Under the pieces are notes generated by a model. That model did not search any database, was not told where the DNA came from, and saw nothing but the letters and a program-made list of their open reading frames with translations. Positions 51,901 to 63,720 of a stretch of 64,000 nucleotides of DNA are shown here, one piece after another. Every line of letters begins with the position of its first letter. Positions within the stretch are counted from its first letter, which is position 1. The stretch is from Steromphala cineraria (taxonomy: Eukaryota; Mollusca; Gastropoda; Trochida; Trochidae). A program made the translations under genes and the position numbers. The DNA is taken from NCBI GenBank assembly GCA_916613615.1, contig OU744736.1:8133724-8197723 (forward strand), read 5' to 3'.

Positions 51901-53565
51901 TCCATCCCACTCTATCGGTGTACTCCTATCCTCGGGTCTCCTCTAATCCCCTGATCGGAACACCATGAGTCCTTTCATTAACTACAAGGTAAGGTTGAAG
52001 AGCATAACTTACCTCCATCCCACTCTATCGGTGTACTCCTATCCTCGGGTCTCCTCTAATCCCCTGATCGGAACACCATGAGTCCTTTCATTAACTACAA
52101 GGTAAGGTTGAAGAGCATAACTTACCTCCATCCCACTCTATCAGTGTACTCCTATCCTCGGGTCTCCTCTAATCCCCTGATCGGAACACCATGAGTCCTT
52201 TCATTAACTACAAGGTAAGGTTGAAGAGCATAACTTACCTCCATCCCACTCTATCAGTGTACTCCTATCCTCGGGTCTCCTCTAATCCCCTGATCGGAAC
52301 ACCATGAGTCCTTTCATTAACTACAAGGTAAGGTTGAAGAGCATAACTTACCTCCATCCCACTCTATCGGTGTACTCCTATCCTCGGGTCTCCTCTAATC
52401 CCCTGATCGGAACACCATGAGTCCTTTCATTAACTACAAGGTAAGGTTGAAGAGCATAACTTACCTCCATCCCACTCTATCGGTGTACTCCTATCCTCGG
52501 GTCTCCTCTAATCCCCTGATCGGAACACCATGAGTCCTTTCATTAACTACAAGGTAAGGTTGAAGAGCATAACTTACCTCCATCCCACTCTATCGGTGTA
52601 CTCCTATCCTCGGGTCTCCTCTAATCCCCTGATCGGAACACCATGAGTCCTTTCATTAACTACAAGGTAAGGTTGAAGAGCAAAACTTTCCTCCATCCCA
52701 CTCTATCAGTGTACTCCTATCCTCGGGTCTCCTCTAATCCCCTGATCGGAACACCATGAGTCCTTTTATTAACTACAAGGTAAGGTTGAAGAGCAAAACT
52801 TTCCTCCATCCCACTCTATCAGTGTACTCCTATCCTCGGGTCTCCTCTAATCCCCTGATCGGAACACCATGAGTCCTTTCATTAACTACAAGGTAAGGTT
52901 GAAGAGCAAAACTTTCCTCCATCCCACTCTATCAGTGTACTTCTATCCTCGGGTCTCCTTGTGTACAGACTCCTTGACTAGTGAGGATTTAAAGTTGTAG
53001 CTTTGGTGGCCCTGTGGCCCCTAAAAACCTATGTTCATCTTCTCCAGAACCAAAAGGCCTAGAAAGCTGAAACTTTGTGTACAGATTCCTTGACTAGTGA
53101 GGATTATGATTTATAACTTTGGTGGCCCTGTGGCTTCTAATAAGAGTCACAGGGGCCACGCCCTCAAAACCTATTTTCATCTTCTTCTCCAGAAGCAAAA
53201 GACCTAGAAAGCTGAAGCTTTGTGTACAGACTCCTTGACTAGCACATGGACTATCATTATTATTATTGAATTAGAATTCTGCATGCAGACCTTACAGCAA
53301 AATTAATTATTTACTTTATTGTAATTTTTTTATAAATACCATGATGAATTTTTTCTACATTTTACATTTTCTCTTCCAGAACCCATCAACCAAAAAGATG
53401 ACTCAATACTGGTATGATGACCCTGTGAGCCTCACTTTGAAATACAAGATGGCCGTCACATTGGGACTACGTGGTGTTGGTATATGGAATGCAGACAGTT
53501 TAGATTATACAAACAGCAAGCAGGTTGAAAGCATGTGGAGTGCATTTCCTGACTATCACAGATAA
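36950..53565 (+). CDS. CTBS: Di-N-acetylchitobiase (GH18), complete seven-exon gene
   Basis: The exons are 36950-37066, 42333-42477, 42991-43202, 48031-48202, 49753-49856, 50471-50632 and 53380-53565. They total 1098 nt, giving 365 residues plus TAA, close to the vertebrate enzyme's length. The product starts with a hydrophobic signal peptide (MGTFLACLLLVVCC). It carries the chitobiase hallmark CPCSSLELCRPI, the GH18 catalytic motif LDGINIDYE with the proton-donor glutamate at about residue 125, FLFVMSYDEQSQI, LVLGLPWYGY, VPFRGVNCSDAGG and GIWNADSLDY. The known family role is lysosomal removal of reducing-end GlcNAc from chitooligosaccharides and glycoprotein core. All junctions are GT/AG with consistent phases. 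Intron 6 is filled by a 113-bp array derived from the end of exon 6. Confidence 0.95.
38905..39030 (+). repeat. SINE 3' part
   Basis: AGTTCCAGGCAATGCTCACA, TTTCTCCTTGAAATAATA and TATAAATGAAATACTGG match the body of the SINE at 16850-16985 and, more distantly, 63620-63720. No tRNA-like head is recognisable. Confidence 0.65.
39861..40283. repeat. Fold-back element (~420 bp)
   Basis: GTCAGTCTGATTAAAATTGA and CTGTG at the left pair with CACAGTCAATTTTTAATCAG at the right. Internal motifs (GACCAATCACATC, CAGTTTAGCA) resemble those in the fold-back at 54847-55197, suggesting one family. Confidence 0.75.
40467..40709. repeat. Fold-back element (243 bp)
   Basis: CTAAGTAAACCTAGCCTCGA at the left pairs with TTGAGCCTAGGTTTACTTAG at the right. 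The pairing continues through TATTACCC/GGGTAATA and the CAATATTG-type inner arms. Confidence 0.85.
42333..42477 (+). CDS. CTBS: CTBS exon 2
   Basis: It follows a TTTCTCAG acceptor and encodes VYMFSLHNNENTWSKFNYSK and then VTTIAMVGYISEKLMCYAHE, matching the first strands of the GH18 barrel in chitobiases. It ends in phase 1 at TTTTAG|GTAAGT. Confidence 0.95.
42562..42705. repeat. Fold-back element in CTBS intron 2
   Basis: CAAAGCTCTCTTAGTGCT on the left pairs with AGCACTAAGAGAGCTTTG on the right, and outer arms CTCTAGATCTCT and AGATCTCTAA pair partly. Confidence 0.75.
42991..43202 (+). CDS. CTBS: CTBS exon 3 (catalytic motif)
   Basis: It follows CCTGACAG and encodes NYPKSDLTNAAKRAAWVQKQ, then the catalytic segment NYLDGINIDYESP. 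The last acidic residue of DGINIDYE is the expected proton donor. It ends in phase 0 at CCCAG|GTCGGT. Confidence 0.96.
43975..47745. repeat. Long intronic repeat block bounded by AGCTCACCTT / AAGGTGAGCT
   Basis: It begins AGCTCACCTTAAAATG near 43987 and ends TTTGTAAAGGTGAGCTAAAA near 47740, a short inverted pair. Inside are diverged units (GACCATCTTGGA, GTTTAGGAGTA) and a recent five-unit tandem block at 46870-47660, then GACGGACGGACGGACG. It may be one composite element of about 3.8 kb; no coding sequence is seen. Confidence 0.5.
46870..47660. repeat. ~155-bp tandem repeats (five copies)
   Basis: Units share AATATGGCTGCCATGGCGGC, CTGAAACGTCTACCTTTCTG and CAGAATGATATCTGGATTCG, followed by TTTAGGAGGAGTAGTCTTTT. 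Copies are near-identical at the 3' end and more diverged 5', suggesting ongoing expansion. Confidence 0.92.
48031..48202 (+). CDS. CTBS: CTBS exon 4
   Basis: It follows a TTTAAG acceptor and encodes VTVDVAWSPSCIDGRCYDYK and DFLFVMSYDEQSQITGECIA, both near-identical to vertebrate chitobiases. It ends in phase 1 at GTTG|GTAAGT. Confidence 0.96.
48811..49670. repeat. Tandem copies of the GCCCCCGAATCGG repeat
   Basis: The block starts with the TGCCCCCGAATCGGAGATTC hairpin and a CTGTCTGTCTGTCTGTCTG microsatellite. It then has five units of TTTAACCTTGG...CTTTGATACTTGACAT...GACCTTGACCTTGACACAGC, in two alternating variants. The element at 22458 is a single-unit version. Confidence 0.92.
49753..49856 (+). 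CDS. CTBS: CTBS exon 5
   Basis: It follows TATTTCAG and encodes VKTYLLIEGIPRNKLVLGLP then WYGYLYECLTFDPE. LVLGLPWYGY is the conserved barrel segment of chitobiases. It ends in phase 0 at CCGAG|GTAAAC. Confidence 0.95.
50471..50632 (+). CDS. CTBS: CTBS exon 6
   Basis: It follows TGTCACAG and encodes TNKCSIKHVPFRGVNCSDAG, and further on ends DQNTMTPFINYK at AACTACAAG|GTAAGG (phase 0). The last 36 nt, from GATCAGAACAC, are the seed of the 113-bp array that follows. Confidence 0.95.
50597..52958 (+). repeat. 113-bp tandem array copying the CTBS exon 6 end and donor (~21 copies)
   Basis: Units at exact 113-bp spacing (50597, 50710, 50823 and so on) each hold CCCCTGATCAG, then 30 nt ending TTCATTAACTACAAG, then |GTAAGGTTGAAGAGCATAAC, and a pyrimidine-rich tail (CTCCTATCCTCGGGTCTCCT, then CTAAT). 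Early units alternate between ACTATGACTCC and ACCATGAGTCC forms, a higher-order repeat. Every complete unit has both an acceptor-like CAG and a consensus donor around 30 nt of open frame. It ends abruptly in the dispersed repeat at 52959. Confidence 0.96.
52959..53250. repeat. Dispersed repeat (GACTCCTTGACTAGTGAGGA family)
   Basis: Two and a half sub-units carry TTGTGTACAGACTCCTTGAC, TTTGGTGGCCCTGTGGC and GAAAGCTGAAACTTTGTG. It is the same family as 1060, 8315 and 13195, and directly abuts the 113-bp array. Confidence 0.85.
53380..53565 (+). CDS. CTBS: CTBS exon 7 (last)
   Basis: It follows CTCTTCCAG and encodes NPSTKKMTQYWYDDPVSLTL and GLRGVGIWNADSLDYTNSKQ, ending in TAA. The YWYDDP and GIWNADSLDY stretches match the final barrel strand of chitobiases. 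AATAAA signals near 54145 and 54282 suggest a 3' UTR of about 0.6-0.7 kb. Confidence 0.96.
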   Translation, partial: NPSTKKMTQYWYDDPVSLTLKYKMAVTLGLRGVGIWNADSLDYTNSKQVESMWSAFPDYHR

Positions 53566-54338
53566 AATAATTTCTAAAAGTGATTTATAAAAAATATATT
53601 TCCTGATTTACATTAAAATGACAGTTGCCTATCAGATGCTAATACAGCAGAACACGGATATAATGAACTCCAAGGGACCAATGAATTTAGTTCATTACTC
53701 GCGCTGAGCTGTCATACATAGAGCTTTTGAGGGGACTTAAAATTTTTTTCACTATATCCGAGCTCTACTGTATATGACAACATTCTTTTTTTTTTTCTTG
53801 TGATTACTAAATTAATGTTTATGTCCATTTTTCTTTGATTTGAAATTCTGTATGTATATCATTATTATCACGCGAGTTATGAATATATGATAATATTGTC
53901 ATCATGTGATTCTTAAAATAGATAATATTTTTTGTTATGTTTTTCATTTGTTATATTGTGTATGTGATGGTTATGATTATCATGTCTGTTGGACGGGTGT
54001 TTCTTTTGAAAAATCTTTGTTGCTTGTCTTACAATGTGCATTGATTTATTGGTTTTTCATATAATTCGGTAATGTGTCATTCTAAAACACGAATGCCATA
54101 TTGTATTCTTGATGATCCTAGAATTTCAGTGCATTAAATGTCATGAATAAATTGTGTACAAGCCTAATGATAATCCAAATAATTTTGATATAATTATAAT
54201 TTCTTCAGATAATTTTATAGAATTTGATTGATGGTGAGGTTTGTGATTTGAGATTGGCATTTTTTTTTAAAATGTGAAAATAAATATTTTGAAGATTAGC
54301 ATCAAAACTGTTGTGTCTGTATGCATGAAAACATCCTG

Positions 54339-54536
54339 TCTCAGGGTACGAACGTTACGCTAACTCCACAAATCTGTACCCTGGGCTCAAAAGCAAGATT
54401 CGCCCACGCAGCCCGATTTGGGAAATCGCCAATCAAATCATTTTCTCATTGAAATTTTATCAAGAAGGGGGCGAGAAAATGATTTGATTGGATATTTACA
54501 GATTAGTGGAGTTAGCGGAACATTCGTACCCTGAGA
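54339..54536. repeat. Fold-back element (198 bp)
   Basis: TCTCAGGGTACGAACGTTAC at the left pairs with the right end GGAACATTCGTACCCTGAGA, and GCTAACTCCAC with GTGGAGTTAGC. The loop carries an inner inverted pair (AATCAAATCATTTTCTC / GAGAAAATGATTTGATT). Confidence 0.88.
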
Positions 54537-54846
54537 CTGGATGGCATGATAACCATAGAAAATATCCTAAGGACCTCATTAAATACCAACAACATGACAA
54601 AGACCACTCCAGGAGACAGATCAACATGAAGGGCCTACAGTCAAACCATGACGGAGAAGACAAAAGGGTGTTGTTAAATGTCTTTGCGATGCTCTCAGAT
54701 CCATTTGACCTAGCAGTCTCATTGGTTTAATCAAATGATATAGTATAGAGAATTGGAACATTCGGCCCTGGGTAGTTCTCATCAGCAAAGTTTGCTCAAG
54801 ATCTGAACAAAGCTGTTGTTTTTATTTCAACTTATGGTTAGATGCA

Positions 54847-55197
54847 GTTCAATCCCAATCTGATTTTAATAGGCCTAGTTCTGAAGAATATAACTTTTAA
54901 GATATCAACTCCATCGAGAATCGAACATATTAATTCGATAGGTATCCTCTCCAGCGAGATCAACCGCAACCCCATAGGTCGCATGTTCTGGCGTTAACTC
55001 AGCTGACCAATCACAAGCGAGACGATGTGATTGGTCCGCTTACGACTGTGAGTCGGCTGCGCTAAACTGGTAATAAACATGTGAGGTACGGGAGTGCGGT
55101 CAGACCTAATAAAGAGGATTTCATATCTCCGTAGAGATTATATTTTGAATATTTTATTCCCTGAAACTAGGCCGATTTTAATCAGACATGAGTTCAA
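54847..55197. repeat. Fold-back element (~350 bp)
   Basis: GTTCAATCCCAATCTGATTT at the left pairs imperfectly with AATCAGACATGAGTTCAAC at the right. AGGCCTAGTT pairs with AACTAGGCC. It shares internal motifs with 39861-40283. Confidence 0.7.
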
Positions 55198-57037
55198 CCC
55201 ATGATATGCTTGTAGCTGATATTCTATACATTGCCAAGAAGAAAGCATTTCTGACATTGAAAAATACAAGTTAAGAATTATTTCATACATTTATTTACCC
55301 ACAATGAAATCAATAATAATGAATGAAACATAACTGAATGAAGACAGAAATTCTGATAAAATTGAACCAAAATGTACCATTGGCTGAATGGATAAAAATG
55401 TCAAATATACAAATCAATTAAATAAATCAATTAACAACCATTGGTTGGTAGTAATAACCGTCCCATGATGAAAACCAACTAGCATGATATAGAACTAATT
55501 ATTACTTTGATTTTATAAAATTATGATAGTTATACTGAAATAATTCTCCAAACTACAATAACATGATTGTAGACAAACTTAGTAATTGTTAAAATAGTTT
55601 TTTACTCATTAATATTTACATGTTTATCCAGTAAATCTAGGTATGTTGATACCCTACTGATACTATAGGTTTGCACCAATGAAATGATATAAACTTTGCT
55701 AGATAACAATATACATATTTAAATTAAACTGAAAAAGGTCCACTTGTAATAACAAAAATTCTCAATGGTCAGTTAACTAAAATACATTGATATCTATAAA
55801 ATTAACAAATTTCTAAATTATTTCTTCACAAAAGTTTATTTTCATTATTTGGTATTTTCAAAAATAGCAACAAATAAAATTGACAACAATGAAGTGTAAA
55901 AAATCACCCAAATTAAACAAGAATTTCTAGATATACAAATCAAAATGAAACCATCATTTAATACTAAAAATCAATGTACAACAACAAAAAGTTTCAACAA
56001 TTGATCAGGAAAACAAATCAAAATTACATTTATGTAACTGTTCCTGACTTTGTGATTAACTCAAAATAATGCTAGAAAAAATTCATCTAAATAGATAAAA
56101 AGAATGATCCATCGAGTGTGATAGTGATATCAGATCAGGTTAATTTTATCTTCTTTATTGTTTGTTTTTTTAGCTTACCATAATTTCCTATAATTCGACC
56201 ACATAATATTTTACTGACACAAATTCAAATCACTTCTAAACTTTCAACCAAGTGGCAGACGTTTATCTTCTTATGACTTTAATCATTGCTTATAAATCAT
56301 TGATTTGCAAAACTAAAATAATAGCAAAGAGCAATTATTGCAACTGTAGTTTTCAATTTGAAATATCTTCATAATTATACCATTGCCATTACTTATTATG
56401 TGGTCATCTTTGAGGACGTTTCATTAAAATTTCAGAAGTTCTTGATATTTAACTTACACTAATATTTCCTAATGAATTTTCTCACTAGGAATCTTGGAAA
56501 TTCCTAAAAAAAGGGTTATTTGACAGAAACCCTGTTTATTACATATGGTCCCTGGATGAGCAAAGAATTATAGTAACAGTGACTATTAATAATATTAGAA
56601 TCTTAGATAATATTTGTGGGTTAGATCTTACATTGCCTGTTGAAATTGCAAGATTATTCTAGCTAACATACAAGCACTGAGTATTTTCAAGCTAAGCTTT
56701 AAGCTAGAGTTACCTCCCTTGCACAATAACTTGAGCTATAATTGTAGTCCGTAAACACTTTAAGGGAAAATGTATCAGATCATATTTCTGCATTTTGTAT
56801 CAAATCATTAATTATGTTCCCAAAGATAAAAGGGAGTAAATCTGTTATGTGACTTACATACTATAAGCTAATCCATATATTGTTTAAAATATCTAACATG
56901 AACGATTATATTTATATTTACATGACTAATGTACACATTGACACTGGGATGAACAAACAATATAATCTTCACTAAATAAAGATCTCAATTCACACTTGCT
57001 GGATGTCAATTTATAAACTGTAATGATGTGTGCCTTT

Positions 57038-57405
57038 CTTAAAGGGGCAGTAGCACGTTTTTTGATAATTTTATATTTTAAGTATTTCACTGATAATTGT
57101 AAGTTATTGCTAAATGTATAATATTGACAGTGTCAACACTGTCATTACACAAGCCAATCACTCATAGTCAAAGGACAAAGTATGAAGATTCACATAAAAT
57201 CCATTGGCGGCCATTTTTTTTAAACACCTTTAATTCATTTTGTGTAAGAAAAATGGTTCGCATGGCTAAACTTTATGTTATATATTTAAATTATTACTGC
57301 TCATTTTAGTTTAAATACATTGTCTTTCAATTGGAACCATTTATTTTCATTTTCCTGACATCACCTTATGTTCCCCCTAAAAACGTGCTACAGCCCTTTT
57401 AAAGG
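57038..57405. repeat. TIR element (~370 bp)
   Basis: CTTAAAGGGGCAGTAGCACG at the left pairs with CGTGCTACAGCCCTTTTAAA at the right. A single end of the same kind (ATGCTACTGCCCCTTTTAAA) lies near 35230. Confidence 0.75.
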
Positions 57406-58714
57406 ACAAAATATACAAAGACAATATTGTTTCAGAGAAGGTTGAATTCTAAGGACTGAGAAGAGTTCACAATTTGACTTTAACCAAATATCTACATTAT
57501 TTTTACTTGAGTTCATCAATATGCAGTCTAACTTGGATTGCCACTCAACGCAGTAACTTGAACTTTGACTAATGAACAAATCCTCTATTAAGTAAAATAC
57601 TTATATACAAAGCAAAAGCATCATTTGATTTAGTAACTTTTTACTCTGAAAAGCCTGACCTATGGACAGCTACTATTTATATCAAATCACTCTCTAAGAG
57701 AGATAATTACTATAGGTGTCCCTAAATATTTGTTTTAATTTTAGTGAATCTAACATTAATTTTGAACATGCTAGCAAGGAAGATTCAAGTATTCTGGGCA
57801 CTGCGTGACAATCAGAACACTTTGACAACATGTTAACATTTTTTATTTAAAGATCTATCTTTACCATTTAAGTTCATTTCTATTCTAAATTTAGAGTTTG
57901 AAGAGTTTGATTTATTCAATATTTCTTTGCAAATACTTCAAAATCTGTGATAAACAATCTAGAATATTAGTGAAACAAATTGTTCTCACCAGATATTGTG
58001 TTGACAAACGATCACACTTCCTGTCATTTTCGCCCATGCAGTGTTTCAAGGGTTTGACACTTTAATAAATACCAGACATTGGTGGGCTTTCTCCCGAACA
58101 TAAGCAGCTGGAGTGATGGAAATAGTCTACAGTGTTGTTCCACTAAGAAGTTGAAAAACCAGAAAGCATGTTAAGTATGTATGTTATTTTTCCATAGAAC
58201 ATAATTGCTTGACCCAAAATTATCATATGGGATGATTTTCTTTCAAATTATCTCACTTGATTATGTTCACCATAAATACAATACATGTGACAATTTCTTG
58301 TTTTGAATTAACATTGACTTATATAAGTTAAGAAGCTGGAATCACATGTCATTTATTGTTATTTATATATCAAACACTAGCAACTAAAATTGACTAACCT
58401 GTCTACCATAGATATGTTTCCAAAATTATTGTTGCCAATGGACAGTTAAAAATTATTCTTTTTCCATCACGAAAAACAACTGCAACAAGATCTTATATCA
58501 TTAAATACTGAACTGATTAGCAAAATGACAATTAACGAGAAAAATCAGCAAAATAATACTATCTTCACTGTTTGACATTATTGAATGTGACTGTCAACTT
58601 AACTATAACCATCTTCTCACTTCGACTTCTCAGTGAAGCACCCCAAGCTTCTTAGCCAATTGTTCAGTCCATGCTTTAAAGCTGATTATTCTAAATTTCA
58701 CAATTGCTACAAGA

Positions 58715-61000
<2,286 letters not shown>

Positions 61001-61094
61001 GGCTTACTGGTCTTCTAGTTGTAAACAAGATAAATTTGATGACTATCTTGTTTGCGCAAGAGAAACCGGATGTTTATGTCATTCTCCAACTCTC

Positions 61095-61105
61095 GGAACA
61101 TTCCG
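61095..61105. promoter_or_regulatory. HSE-like palindrome upstream of LC3
   Basis: GGAACATTCCG is a GAA/TTC inverted pair with 2-bp spacing, about 95 bp upstream of the LC3 start codon. It could be a heat-shock-type element or a chance palindrome in the 5' UTR. Confidence 0.25.
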
Positions 61106-62014
61106 GTCTCAATCGGTATTTTCCGTCACTTACTCGCGGGTTGTCTCCCTTCCACTGTATAACTTACAGATCGAAGTCACTCCCATATTTCGTAAGACTG
61201 ATATTTCATTGAGTGAACTAAATCGTGATTTTACGGGCTCTTAATTCTTATCAGTGAGGTAGCCAAATGCGTAAAAGCCATATTACGACAATATTTATTT
61301 CATTGTGGAAAAAGTTAAATTGAAGGGTATTGGTAGTATTTTGGAAAATAACACAAATGTGACACATAAAATTATTATCCAATGGAAAAATTTACAATGT
61401 CAGTTATTATACAAAATTATTGTGGAGACTTATACCTTTGTTCTGTTTTTCTTTATACGAATAAGTCACACCAACATACCAAAAGACGACGATCAAATAG
61501 AACAAAACTGCTACATGAAATATTTGTGTCGCCGTTTCATCCAATACAATTCTGTCGCCGTTCCATCCAATTTGTCGTCGTTTCAACTAAAATTGTGTCG
61601 CCGTTTCGTCCGTATTTTAAGTCCTGCTACTCGATAACATATGGGTAGAATTCGAGGGTGTCCCCCTTTCCGTTGTGAATAATCCAGTCTGCGTTTCGAT
61701 CTATTAGAATAAACAAAATAAGTATATTTAAGAAATCATGATTTGTTCTCATTTTGTAATAGTTTACGGTTAGTCTTTTTTGCATTGTATTTAACTTGCA
61801 TAGCAGAATTATCAATCTAGAACTTAATTATGAGACGTATACAGACTTTATTAGAGAAACATATTTTTGCTCTATTTGATGAAAGATCAATCACATAATT
61901 CCATTTATTGATAACCAAGAGTTAATCAACCACGTGCCTCAATACCCGATAACAACCGGCCGACTGCTTAGCCCGAGGGTGACTTACTGGCTTGGAGTTT
62001 TGTGTTTCTTTGTT

Positions 62015-62440
62015 TTACCGCCAAATTGCACGGTATGAGTTACAGCCAATCGTGACGATAGAATTCGTCACGTGACTTTGTTTGCTCCATCGTTCAACAT
62101 GGAGGTCACACAGCCTTTTGGAGGGTGATTGTTGCGGAAAAAAATAGGAAAACCACGAAACGTTATGCCAAGAAAGGGCAAAAGCCAAGGTAGGAACTGT
62201 AAATAGTTTTGTGTCGCTGGCGCGTCTTTTTGCCCGGCCGATCTCGATTGTTTGTTTCACTGCATTGAAGTTAACATGCACGGAAGCGCGGTCCAGTTTC
62301 CCTGTACGAATTAGCCCCAAGCGTGCCTCGGGATGTGTTGTTCTCTCGATTTCTCGCACGTGCAGGCTGTGATATACAGAATATATCACACGGACGATGC
62401 CAGGATGATATAGCACTTGTAACACCCCGCCCAAAGCGAG
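62015..62440. promoter_or_regulatory. CpG-richer promoter-like region
   Basis: This stretch has many more CG dinucleotides than the surrounding AT-rich sequence (for example CACGTGAC, GGCGCGTCTT, CGGCCGATCTCGATTG, GAAGCGCGG). It contains CACGTGAC and ACGTGCAG boxes. It lies around the candidate first exon at 62165 and is the best promoter candidate at the right end of the window. Confidence 0.4.
62165..62189 (+). CDS. Possible first coding exon of a gene running off the window
   Basis: ATG opens MPRKGKSQ and meets a consensus donor CCAAG|GTAGGA in phase 1. An upstream short frame (ATG at 62099, stop at 62126-62128) precedes it. A short basic start beside CpG-rich sequence suggests a real first exon, but no second exon is found before 64000 and the gene cannot be named. 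Confidence 0.3.
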
Positions 62441-62499
62441 TGATCAAAGCATATATCACGACATTGCAGTTGTTATTTAGGTTACTACCTTCTTTCCTC

Positions 62500-63335
62500 G
62501 TTTCACATGTAAGATAATAGCCGTATCACAATGTTAACAACCTAACTGTCAAAAGGTCAATGTTGGTATCACATAAACGACAACTAAGTACCCAGTCTCC
62601 CCCCATACAGTCCGTTTGTTACAAACAATATACCTTCACTTATGCCAGGTTATCTGATGTTCATTACTTATATAGTATATACTCTATCTGGGTCATCCCC
62701 TTCAGTGCGTTCCAATTTATGCTATTTAGAAAGTAGATGTCAGAAGTCAAACTTGAAAAATAAAAGTCAGCAAAAAGTTTAAGTGGCAACTAGGTATAAC
62801 ATTGTAGTTAACATTGGTTACACTGTTATGACTTTTGTTTTATTGTTTGACAATGAGAGTAAGTTGTATTTGAAGATATTAATGTCATAATAAACCTTCA
62901 AACTTATCATTTTGTAATAAAATTTGCTATTTCTGTATCAATTAAACATTTATTTCCATATAGCAACTTTCCAGTTTTCTCATTAGCAACAAGTGTGCAT
63001 AATTATGAAAACTATATTTGCTAGTCATTCTAAAATACCATAGTTGATTGTATTGACGCATAAACTATATTCCCTTCTGAGTAAGTCCTATTGTTAATCC
63101 AAAAATCAAGATCTATTGTAGTTGGATGTTTTTAAGCATGTGAATGTTAACTTAAACACATATTTTGTACATTTGTATAAGGAATAAGATACAGTAAAAA
63201 TATGAATTCAGTGGAAAATCTTTTGTCAAGTATGTTAAGTTTTTTTCTGTGATAGAAAATATTGTCCTTAACTGGCCTCCTAGATTTGTTTGGTGATGTA
63301 ATTCCATTGGAAAGGAGGGGCGTATTGTATACCAT
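62500..63335. other. Non-coding, nothing recognised
   Basis: This is AT-rich sequence, possibly the first intron of the gene starting at 62165. I find no exon, RNA gene or repeat here. Confidence 0.4.
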
Positions 63336-63340
63336 TTTAT

Positions 63341-63720
63341 ATAGTGTCACCATCATTGTGATAATTTCAAGGCTAGGTTAGCACTGCGGTAAACATGTTT
63401 GACATCACGATTCTAGGTTCAAATCGTGCTATAAATTTGATTTGCCGTAGAGAACTTTGTATATCACTTCATTTAGTGTCACCATCACTGTGATAATTTT
63501 CAAGGCTAGGTTGGCACTATGGTAAATATGTTTGAAATTGCGGTTCTAGGTTCAAATCCTGCTAAAAGCTTGATTTGCTGTAGAGAACTAAGGATTCTTG
63601 TTCAGCGATACACTGAATCTCAATCCAGTTCCAGGCAATGCTTGAAGGTTTCACCACATTCCACAGTGTTTTTATCTTGCAATTGTGAAAATCATTTGTC
63701 TGATATTACTCCAAAATCAT
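63341..63720 (+). repeat. SINE with tandemly duplicated tRNA-like head
   Basis: Two head units (63341-63460 and 63466-63590) share TAGTGTCACCATCA, CAAGGCTAGGTT, a B-box-like GGTTCAAATC and TTGATTTGC.GTAGAGAACT. They are followed by a body with CCAGGCAATGCTTGAAGGTT and TTTCACCACATTCCACAGTG, related to the SINE body at 16850. Confidence 0.65.

Larger units (their letters stand above)
53566..58714. other. Intergenic region between CTBS and LC3 (converging 3' ends)
   Basis: It holds the CTBS 3' UTR, a GATATAATG-type repeat copy (53645-53772), fold-backs at 54339-54536, 54847-55197 and 57038-57405, and long AT-rich sequence. The part nearest 58714 is probably the LC3 3' UTR on the minus strand. 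No coding exon can be supported. Confidence 0.6.

Noticed and set aside
61635..61703. Possible minus-strand last exon with an AATAG acceptor-like start, ending YPYVIE and TAG
   Set aside because: It looks peptide-like, but no upstream exon on that strand is found between here and the promoter-like region, and no family is recognised. It is left uncalled.
62015..62434. 139-codon minus-strand frame over the CpG-richer region
   Set aside because: It has no recognisable domain. CG-rich sequence with few stops commonly yields such frames, and it overlaps a better (+) first-exon candidate.
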